5,259 nt of DNA. Origin: Polaromonas sp. UBA5171 (GTDB lineage Bacteria > Pseudomonadota > Gammaproteobacteria > Burkholderiales > Burkholderiaceae_C). This document shows positions 1 to 4,560 of the stretch, one piece after another; positions within the stretch are counted from its first letter, which is position 1; each line of letters opens with the position of its first letter. The position numbers were made by a program, and so were the translations under genes. The DNA is taken from the NCBI GenBank assembly GCA_002413395.1, contig DHWX01000125.1, positions 1 to 5,259 on the forward strand, given 5' to 3'. The notes under the pieces were generated by a model, which had not been told where the DNA came from, searched no databases, and saw only the letters and a list, made by a program, of their open reading frames with translations.

Positions 1-1
1 A

Positions 2-30
2 TTGACAGGTTATTTAACAGACTACTAGAG
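2..30 (+). promoter_or_regulatory. Possible sigma70 promoter for the lytic transglycosylase gene
   Basis: A perfect -35 hexamer TTGACA lies at 2-7. At 15-17 bases spacing there are only poor -10 candidates (TACTAG at 23-28, CTAGAG at 25-30). The leader to the start codon would be about 155 bases and holds an imperfect direct repeat of AGTCCCG (29-35 and 38-44), plus GTCCC/GGGAC arms (30-34 and 55-59) able to pair. The weak -10 and the position at the window edge keep confidence low. Confidence 0.25.
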
Positions 31-182
31 TCCCGACAGTCCCGTCAAATACCAGGGACAACCCGACTACGTTGCCGAACCCGGCACCTTCAACGAAGGG
101 TCAACACGCACAAGGCGACATGCCTTGGTTTGATGGCGACCCAATCAACACATACCAGGCCTTATGAGCCCGGCATGTATGG

Positions 183-189
183 AAAGGAG
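183..189 (+). promoter_or_regulatory. Ribosome binding site that fixes the transglycosylase start
   Basis: AAAGGAG, 4 bases before the ATG at 194. It lies inside the reading frame that would begin at the ATG at 164, and it favours the shorter protein. Confidence 0.7.
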
Positions 190-193
190 TGCT

Positions 194-1108
194 ATGACAG
201 CGCTAACAAATTTCGCCCTTGACATGAAACCCGGCCTCCGGTTCAAGGCAAACCTGAAAAGAGCACGCAACAGTGTTGTCAAGATTGCCGGTGACATCAC
301 CCAGGGGCTTATTGAAATCACCCACAGCAGCTTTGCCCTTGTAGGGCTGGCGGTCGTGTTCGTGATCATTGCCCTGATGGCCCGGCCTGACCTGCGTGAA
401 GCTGGCGAACTCAAGCTCATGACCTGGCTGCAACAGCGCCAGGAGGCAATCATCGGCTTTGCCGAGCCCACGTTTACCGAGCCCACCGCCGTAGAACGCG
501 TCACGGCGTCGAACCCGAAAGACCTGCCATCAACCCAGGCGGCGGTGGCTTACTGGCTCAGCAAAAAATACAGCGTGGCGCCCGAACCCCTGAGTGTTCT
601 GGTGGCGCAAGCCTTTGAAATTGGGGAAAAAGCCAAACTTGACCCCACCCTTATCCTCGCCATCATGGCAATTGAATCGGGCTTCAACCCGTTTGCCCAA
701 AGCCAGGTCGGCGCGCAAGGCCTGATGCAGGTCATGACCCAGGTGCATCACGACAAATATGACAATTTCGGCGGCAAGATGGCCGCGTTTGATCCGGTGA
801 CCAACCTCCGCGTGGGTGTCAGCGTGTTGCAGGAATGCATCGCCCGCGCCGGCTCGATCGAAGGCGGACTGAAATACTATGTGGGCGCAGCCAACATGGA
901 AGATGATGGCGGTTACGCTGGCAAGGTAATGGCGGAACGGGCCCGCCTGCTGGCCGTTGTGGTACGGGCCAAGCACCAGCCACCCTCACGCCTGTTCGGC
1001 TCACCCGCCCTGGCGCGTCCGATTCCCGTGTCATCACCCGCAAAGCCTGACCTGCCGGATTCTGACAATAAGGCGGCGGATAAAGTGGCCTTGCTGGAAC
1101 AATCCTGA
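194..1108 (+). CDS. Membrane-anchored lytic transglycosylase (SLT domain)
   Basis: A 304-residue protein that should cleave the glycan strands of peptidoglycan between MurNAc and GlcNAc, forming 1,6-anhydro ends, on the periplasmic side of the inner membrane. A basic N-terminus of about 45 residues is followed by one hydrophobic segment (about 46-63, rich in A/V/I/L) and no lipobox, so it is probably a signal anchor. A linker precedes the SLT/lysozyme-like fold at about 135-255. The catalytic glutamate is in the motif IESGFNPFAQS (Glu161), followed by GAQGLMQVM (173-181) and a later KYYVGAAN stretch (227-234), as in Slt/MltC/MltE-like enzymes. The C-terminal 45 residues are Pro/Ala/Ser-rich and probably disordered. 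I chose the ATG at 194 because AAAGGAG (183-189) sits 4 bases before it; the in-frame ATG at 164 has no such site. The stop lies just ahead of the glyA leader. It could serve general wall turnover or help insert envelope machines; the sequence does not decide. Confidence 0.88.
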   Translation: MTALTNFALDMKPGLRFKANLKRARNSVVKIAGDITQGLIEITHSSFALVGLAVVFVIIALMARPDLREAGELKLMTWLQQRQEAIIGFAEPTFTEPTAVERVTASNPKDLPSTQAAVAYWLSKKYSVAPEPLSVLVAQAFEIGEKAKLDPTLILAIMAIESGFNPFAQSQVGAQGLMQVMTQVHHDKYDNFGGKMAAFDPVTNLRVGVSVLQECIARAGSIEGGLKYYVGAANMEDDGGYAGKVMAERARLLAVVVRAKHQPPSRLFGSPALARPIPVSSPAKPDLPDSDNKAADKVALLEQS

Positions 1109-1134
1109 CCGGAAACAGTGCCCTAAGTTACACT
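1105..1134 (+). promoter_or_regulatory. Candidate sigma70 promoter for the riboswitch-glyA transcript
   Basis: CTGACC (1105-1110, containing TGAC) and TACACT (1129-1134) are separated by 18 bases. Transcription starting about 7 bases later would begin near 1141, at the 5' strand of riboswitch helix P1. The -35 element overlaps the transglycosylase stop codon. Each hexamer matches the consensus at only four of six positions, so the call rests mainly on the spacing and the fit to the RNA start. Confidence 0.4.
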
Positions 1135-1136
1135 AC

Positions 1137-1262
1137 CGGAGTGCGCAACTGGCGATAGGCATCGTGGTTTGACCAACTTTTGATGCTGACGTGGGACACC
1201 ACAGGGAAGCGCACCGCTTGAGACCACCTGGTTCTCTGCGATCAGCCGTTCGCCTGGGCAGC
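1137..1262 (+). ncRNA. ZTP/ZMP riboswitch (pfl motif) in the glyA leader
   Basis: The conserved blocks of the pfl/ZTP aptamer appear in order. P1 5' strand GTGCGC (1141-1146) is followed by AACTGGCG (1147-1154), P2 arms GTGG (1191-1194) and CCAC (1199-1202), then AGGGAAGCG (1203-1211). The P1 3' strand GCGCAC (1209-1214) is a perfect 6-bp complement of 1141-1146. The hallmark 3' block CGCCTGGGCA is at 1251-1260. GGCG (1151-1154) can pair with CGCC (1251-1254), the expected pseudoknot, and GCC (1245-1247) with GGC (1257-1259), the 3' hairpin. The linker 1220-1236 forms its own small hairpin (GAGA/TCTC, CC/GG). Members of this class bind ZTP or ZMP (AICAR nucleotides), signals of low 10-formyl-tetrahydrofolate, and usually switch on purine and one-carbon genes, which fits glyA 65 bases downstream. 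Recognition was by eye; a covariance-model search was not run. Confidence 0.87.
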
Positions 1263-1320
1263 CCTTGCTTCTTTTGGTGCCGTTTTCCAGAAGACAAGGA
1301 TATTCCCAAGTCTTGAAGGA
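1263..1320 (+). promoter_or_regulatory. Probable riboswitch expression platform and glyA ribosome binding site
   Basis: Directly after the aptamer, CCTTGCTTCT (1263-1272) pairs with AGAAG-A-CAAGG (1289-1299): 10 base pairs with A1294 bulged, optionally extended by GG/CC (1276-1277 with 1287-1288). The sequence after the stem is ATATTCCC, not a T-run, so a classical intrinsic terminator is not evident. The glyA Shine-Dalgarno GAAGGA is at 1315-1320, five bases before the ATG. CCTT (1263-1266) or CTTC (1268-1271) could instead pair with AAGG (1316-1319) or GAAG (1315-1318), and AGTC/GACT (1309-1312/1319-1322) can also close over the site. Translational control is therefore the simpler guess, but it is inference. 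Confidence 0.45.
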
Positions 1321-1325
1321 CTGCC

Positions 1326-2570
1326 ATGTACCACCGCAATATTCTGGTCGAACAGACCGACCCCGAAATTTTTGCCGCCATCCAGGCCGAAAACGCCCGG
1401 CAAGAGCAGCACATCGAGCTGATTGCCAGTGAAAACTACGCCTCACCCGCCGTCATGGCCGCGCAAGGCTCGCAACTCACCAACAAATATGCCGAAGGCT
1501 ACCCCGGCCGCCGTTACTACGGTGGCTGCGAATTTGTGGACATCGCCGAACAGCTCGCCATTGATCGCGTCAAGCAGATCTTTGGCGCGGAAGCGGCCAA
1601 CGTGCAACCGCATTGCGGCGCATCGGCCAACGAGGCGGTGTTTCTCGCCTTTCTGAAGCCCGGCGACACCATCATGGGCATGAGCCTGGCCGAAGGCGGC
1701 CACCTGACGCACGGCATGGCGCTGAACATGAGCGGCAAGTGGTTCAACGTCGTTTCCTATGGCCTGAATGACAGGGAAGAGATCGACTACGACGCCATGG
1801 AGCGCAAGGCCCACGAAAGCAAACCCAAGCTGATCATTGCCGGCGCTTCCGCCTACAGCCTGCGCATCGACTTCGAGCGTTTTGCAAAAGTCGCAAAAGC
1901 CGTGGGCGCCATCTTCATGGTGGACATTGCCCATTACGCAGGCTTGGTGGCGGCAGGCATCTACCCCAACCCGGTGCCGCATGCCGACATCGTGACCTCC
2001 ACCACCCACAAAAGCCTGCGCGGCCCGCGCGGCGGCATCATTTTGATGAAAGCGCAGCACGAAAAAGCCATCAACAGCGCCATCTTCCCCGGCCTGCAAG
2101 GCGGCCCGCTGATGCATGTGATTGCGGCCAAAGCCGTGGCCTTCAAGGAAGCGCTCTCGCCAGAGTTCAAGGTGTACCAGCAGCAAGTCCTGAAAAACGC
2201 GCAAATCGTGGCCGAAACGCTCATCACACGCGGCCTGCGCATCGTCAGCGGCCGCACCGAAAGCCATGTCATGCTGGTTGACCTGCGTTCCAAAGGCATT
2301 ACCGGCAAGGAAGCCGAAGCGGTGCTGGGCAGCGCCCACATGACCATCAACAAAAACGCCATTCCCAACGACCCCGAAAAACCCATGGTCACCAGCGGCG
2401 TGCGCATTGGCACACCGGCCATGACCACGCGCGGCTTCAAGGACGAGGAAGCACGCGCCACCGCCCACCTGATTGCCGACGTGCTCGACAACCCGCGTGA
2501 TGCGGCCACGCTTGAAGCGGTTCGCGCCAAGGTCCTCGCCTTGACGACCCGCTTCCCGGTTTACGGCTGA
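1326..2570 (+). CDS. glyA: Serine hydroxymethyltransferase
   Basis: A 414-residue, full-length pyridoxal-5'-phosphate enzyme of the cytosol. It converts serine and tetrahydrofolate to glycine and 5,10-methylene-tetrahydrofolate, the main entry of one-carbon units for purines, thymidylate and methionine. Family marks run in order: ELIASENYAS (31-40), KYAEGYPGRRYYGG (54-67), PHCGASAN (95-102), EGGHLTHG (123-130, His126), the cofactor-contacting MVDIAHYAGL (198-207, Asp200 and His203) and the Schiff-base lysine in TTHKSLRGPRGG (Lys229). These residue numbers agree with those of the E. coli enzyme, so the start at 1326 is well supported, as is the GAAGGA five bases before it. The C-terminal region contains GVRIGTPAMTTRG, which contacts substrate in the family. 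Control by the ZTP-type riboswitch just upstream is likely. No damage or unusual residues are seen. Confidence 0.98.
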   Translation: MYHRNILVEQTDPEIFAAIQAENARQEQHIELIASENYASPAVMAAQGSQLTNKYAEGYPGRRYYGGCEFVDIAEQLAIDRVKQIFGAEAANVQPHCGASANEAVFLAFLKPGDTIMGMSLAEGGHLTHGMALNMSGKWFNVVSYGLNDREEIDYDAMERKAHESKPKLIIAGASAYSLRIDFERFAKVAKAVGAIFMVDIAHYAGLVAAGIYPNPVPHADIVTSTTHKSLRGPRGGIILMKAQHEKAINSAIFPGLQGGPLMHVIAAKAVAFKEALSPEFKVYQQQVLKNAQIVAETLITRGLRIVSGRTESHVMLVDLRSKGITGKEAEAVLGSAHMTINKNAIPNDPEKPMVTSGVRIGTPAMTTRGFKDEEARATAHLIADVLDNPRDAATLEAVRAKVLALTTRFPVYG

Positions 2571-2580
2571 TTCAAGTGGA

Positions 2581-2616
2581 GCGCAAGAACGCTATGTTTA
2601 TAGTAGCGGCTTGCGC
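2581..2616 (+). repeat. Hairpin between glyA and nrdR, REP-like
   Basis: GCGCAAG (2581-2587) is a perfect complement of CTTGCGC (2610-2616). Inside, CGCTA (2590-2594) pairs with TAGCG (2604-2608), or CTAT (2592-2595) with ATAG (2600-2603). No T-run follows, so it is not a clean intrinsic terminator, although it may slow or stop transcription leaving glyA. The nested pattern, a GCGC-rich outer arm around a GCTAT/ATAG-GC core, resembles short intergenic repeats that I recall as common in Comamonadaceae genomes. The family assignment rests on memory and needs a genome-wide count. Confidence 0.5.
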
Positions 2617-2660
2617 ATATTGCATAAGAGTTATCTACAAAAACGGTTATAAATTCAGGT
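2611..2660 (+). promoter_or_regulatory. Weak promoter/RBS region of nrdR
   Basis: The 98-base gap becomes AT-rich before nrdR. TTGCGC (2611-2616) and TATCTA (2632-2637) are 15 bases apart, and TTATAA occurs at 2647-2652. None makes a strong promoter pair. A weak Shine-Dalgarno AGGT (2657-2660) lies 8 bases from the ATG. I found no clear NrdR box pair here. Confidence 0.25.
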
Positions 2661-2668
2661 AAAAATCC

Positions 2669-3118
2669 ATGAAATGCCCTTTTTGCGGTCATCTTGAAAC
2701 CCAGGTGGTGGAAACCCGCGTGACCGATGAGGCAGATTTCATACGCCGCCGCCGCCAGTGCGGTGCATGTGAAAAGCGTTTTACCACCTACGAGCGGCCC
2801 GACGTCAACTTTCCGTCCATCGTCAAAAAAGACAGCCGCCGCACTGAATACAAGCGCAACAAAATCCAGGAATCCATGACGCTGGCGTTGCGCAAACGCC
2901 CAGTCAGCACCGAGCAGGTGGATTCGGCGATTGAGCGCATCGAGGAAAAACTGCTGAGCCTGGGCCTGCGCGAAGTCGCCTCCAGCCGCCTTGGCGAACT
3001 GGTCATGCGCGAACTGAAGAAGCTCGACAAGGTTGCCTATGTGCGCTTTGCCAGCGTCTATCGCAGCTTTGAAGACATTGACGAGTTCAAGACGCTGGTG
3101 GATGAAGTGCGGCGCTAA
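2669..3118 (+). CDS. nrdR: Transcriptional repressor NrdR
   Basis: A 149-residue repressor that binds paired NrdR boxes upstream of ribonucleotide reductase operons and reads nucleotide status through an ATP-cone domain. The N-terminus carries the zinc ribbon, with CPFC (Cys3, Cys6) and CGAC (Cys31, Cys34), and the conserved basic stretch RRRRQCGACEKRFTTYE (26-42) typical of the family. The ATP-cone covers about residues 49-139, beginning IVKKDSRRTEYKRNKI and containing the late VAYVRFASVYRSFEDIDEF signature. The length is normal and the protein intact. It follows glyA by 98 bases on the same strand, an order frequent in betaproteobacteria, and is followed within 10 bases by a strong inverted repeat. 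The product is near certain; whether it shares a transcript with glyA is not visible. Confidence 0.98.
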   Translation: MKCPFCGHLETQVVETRVTDEADFIRRRRQCGACEKRFTTYERPDVNFPSIVKKDSRRTEYKRNKIQESMTLALRKRPVSTEQVDSAIERIEEKLLSLGLREVASSRLGELVMRELKKLDKVAYVRFASVYRSFEDIDEFKTLVDEVRR

Positions 3119-3126
3119 CCCATCAC

Positions 3127-3154
3127 GGAAAAGGACACCTCAGTGTCCTTTTCC
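3127..3154. terminator. Bidirectional intrinsic terminator between convergent genes
   Basis: A perfect 12-bp inverted repeat: GGAAAAGGACAC (3127-3138), loop CTCA (3139-3142), GTGTCCTTTTCC (3143-3154). The A-run on the left and T-run on the right give a GGACAC/GTGTCC core with a T-rich tail whichever strand is transcribed. It starts 9 bases after the nrdR stop and ends 18 bases before the stop of the convergent glycine-rich gene, so it can serve both. Confidence 0.85.
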
Positions 3155-3172
3155 TATTTGTCAGTGGTTTAT

Positions 3173-3421
3173 TTAATGGGCCACTGAGCCACTGCCGACA
3201 CCGACGCCAGCGCCACCACCGGAGCCAGCGCCACCACCGGAGCCACCGCCGCCAGCGCCAGCACCTCCACCGGAGCCGCCACCACCGACACCAGCGCCAC
3301 CGCCGGAGCCGCCGCCACCGCCGGAGCCGCCACCGCCAGCTCCACCGCCTGCTGCGAGAGCTGAGCCGACTGCAAAAATCAACGCAGTTATTACCGCAAG
3401 TCCACGAGTAAATTTATGCAT
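3173..3421 (-). CDS. Small secreted glycine-rich protein
   Basis: An 82-residue protein of unknown function. Residues 1-23 form a clear Sec signal peptide: a basic start (MHKFTR), a hydrophobic core and the signal peptidase I type end ALA, with cleavage likely after residue 23. The predicted mature part (24-82) contains only Gly, Ala, Ser and Val plus a final His; 39 of 59 residues are Gly, arranged as GGGGSGGGAG-like blocks. It has no cysteine, aromatic or charged residue, so it should be unstructured in the periplasm or outside the cell. The start at 3421 is chosen for the signal peptide and for AGAGG five bases before the ATG; an in-frame ATG at 3577 would hide the signal sequence. The gene converges on nrdR and shares its terminator. 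The signal peptide and the upstream Shine-Dalgarno site argue for a real gene despite the low complexity. A structural, surface or matrix role is only a guess. Confidence 0.65.
   Translation of the reverse strand: MHKFTRGLAVITALIFAVGSALAAGGGAGGGGSGGGGGSGGGAGVGGGGSGGGAGAGGGGSGGGAGSGGGAGVGVGSGSVAH
3209..3334 (-). repeat. 18-base tandem repeats coding the glycine-rich tract
   Basis: Two exact 18-base copies are adjacent at 3209-3226 and 3227-3244, each coding GSGGGA on the minus strand. A second near-identical pair lies at 3299-3316 and 3317-3334, differing at one base. More diverged units lie between them. Such GC-rich in-frame repeats tend to expand and contract by slippage in whole codons, so length may vary between strains. 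Confidence 0.8.
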
Positions 3422-3863
3422 AAGAACCTCTGAGAACAAATCATCACTGCAAAAATTTGCAGGCTTCTTTTTTACAATGATTCTGCTTTGTGCGCTTAAA
3501 AAGATGAAACCTCTTGTGTCCAAGAATCTTTCGTATCCGTCTGGGTTGATGCACACAGTGCGCGGTGCATCGGGCATGTCAGTGATATTTCAAAGGAAAA
3601 CGCATTGCCGCATGGACAATAAATAGTCCCCTCGGGGAGGCTGGCTACCTATGAATTGGCGCGCGCCAAGCCACTGCCCGCCTCATTCATGCAGCCAACT
3701 GCTGAATTTCATGACAGCCCGAATGCGCTCTGACAACGGCATCGCGTTCGGGGTTCAGAATGACTGCGCCCACGAACAACCCATTACGCGTTTTACCTGC
3801 TTTGCCTGACCGATTGAGCTCGCAGGCCTGTGCGTAGCAGGCATGGCGCTGAGCGCCTTTTTG
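3422..3863. other. Long gap without a convincing gene, rich in palindromes
   Basis: No gene is supported in these roughly 440 bases. Visible structures are: CTGCAAA/TTTGCAG (3447-3453/3456-3462), followed on the plus strand by a pyrimidine/T-rich tract; GATGCAC/GTGCATC (3548-3554/3565-3571) with a 10-base loop; a compact CCCC-TC-GGGG (3628-3637); a perfect 14-base palindrome TTGGCGCGCGCCAA (3656-3669); and two adjacent hairpins near the right end (3826-3842 and 3845-3857), the latter followed by T5 on the plus strand. The minus strand is open from 3863 to 3690 without a start codon or ribosome site. The promoter of the glycine-rich gene should lie in the left part, but I cannot pick one out. 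Confidence 0.6.
3845..3862 (+). terminator. Candidate intrinsic terminator on the plus strand
   Basis: GGCGC (3845-3849), loop TGA, GCGCC (3853-3857), then TTTTT (3858-3862): a short GC-rich stem with an immediate T-run, readable as a terminator only on the plus strand. No plus-strand gene ends here; the neighbouring gene ends at 3864 on the other strand. It might stop antisense transcripts from entering the pilin operon, end an unannotated small RNA, or be chance. A second hairpin, GCCTG/CAGGC (3826-3830/3838-3842), lies directly upstream. Confidence 0.45.
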
Positions 3864-4421
3864 TCAAACGCAAGAATTGACTAAAATTTTTTGAATCCGC
3901 GGTCGGCCTATGGCGTTGAGGATAATCTGATGGGCCTCGCCACTCGACGCCGACTTCCGGCACAGGGTGAGTGTGCCAGCCTGAAAAGCGCCCCCAACCA
4001 GCTGGGTCGCTCCGGTGGGAACAAATGACACGTAGCGCTCCACATTCAGGTTTCCGGTGAACCTCAGGCTGTCCGGCAAGGGCAGAGCGCGCTCAATCAC
4101 CGCCTCGCCACTGTCAAGCGCGGCATTTTTGTTGGCATCATGAAAAATGATCCAGCCCTGCTCCCAGCCGCCGCTGCTTGCGCAGGAAACGCCATCGGAC
4201 GACTTGCACAACACCACCCGGCTGTTGCGCTTGATGGCCTCGCTGCGGGCCAGGTGCAAATGGGAGAAGAAGACGCGGGAAGCCGATTTGATCTGGATCG
4301 AGTCCATCAGGGTTGTCAGGGAAGGCAGGCCGATGGAGACAAGCACTGCCAGCACGGCCAAGGTCGCCAGCAGCTCAATCAGGCTAAAGCCCCGTGGTGA
4401 ACCTTGCGGCAAGAGCGACAT
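3864..4421 (-). CDS. FimT/GspH-type minor pseudopilin (copy 1)
   Basis: A 185-residue type IV pilin-like protein. A short leader ends at Gly11, followed by FSLIE (12-16) with the conserved Glu at mature position 5, the site for PilD cleavage and N-methylation. A hydrophobic helix (about 14-34) anchors it in the inner membrane before pilus assembly. The GspH-type region has LARSEAIKRN (57-66), WEQGWIIF (86-93) and two likely disulphides, Cys72-Cys80 and Cys154-Cys184. The C-terminus has NAIGRPRIQK; its GRPR fits the GRxR motif known from Legionella FimT, where this end binds DNA during uptake. The start is uncertain: the ATG at 4421 gives a normal leader but has only a distant AGG, and a TTG at 4448 would add nine residues. 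It lies 139 bases downstream of the second FimT gene, so it may be the last gene of the same operon or have its own promoter. Confidence 0.88.
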   Translation of the reverse strand: MSLLPQGSPRGFSLIELLATLAVLAVLVSIGLPSLTTLMDSIQIKSASRVFFSHLHLARSEAIKRNSRVVLCKSSDGVSCASSGGWEQGWIIFHDANKNAALDSGEAVIERALPLPDSLRFTGNLNVERYVSFVPTGATQLVGGAFQAGTLTLCRKSASSGEAHQIILNAIGRPRIQKILVNSCV

Positions 4422-4560
4422 AGGGCAATGTAGCCTGCTTGTGATCAACAGGGAAGAGAAAACTTGTTCATGGCCAAAAGATAGCCAGAGCGTCCTGCCA
4501 CCGCCTCCTTGAATGGAAAAGAGAAAATCATGGTTTTTGGCGCCTATGACACTGACGCGC

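Noticed and set aside
1..163. Open frame running from the left edge in frame 1
   Set aside because: Arg/Thr-rich translation with no family resemblance; it overlaps the real gene start in another frame and is probably chance.
164..193. Upstream ATG at 164 as the start of the transglycosylase
   Set aside because: The good AAAGGAG lies inside this extension and points to the ATG at 194.
1105..1325. Glycine riboswitch, SAH riboswitch or 6S RNA in the glyA leader
   Set aside because: The diagnostic blocks of those RNAs are not present, whereas every conserved ZTP block is found in order.
1443..2468. A 341-codon open frame on the minus strand within glyA
   Set aside because: It is the antisense of an unmistakable GlyA. 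Its translation is His/Ala/Gly-rich shadow sequence with no recognisable motif or ribosome site.
2571..2668. NrdR boxes autoregulating nrdR
   Set aside because: No pair of ACAC-TATAT-type 16-base boxes could be found in the gap; only AT-rich DNA and the hairpin.
3200..3350. Regular GC-rich repeats considered as a CRISPR or VNTR array
   Set aside because: The units are in-frame 18-base codon repeats without unique spacers. They are explained by the glycine-rich coding tract.
3687..3863. Transposase or IS remnant in the gap after the pilin operon
   Set aside because: No DDE motif, terminal inverted repeat or target duplication is visible; the open frame resembles no transposase I know.
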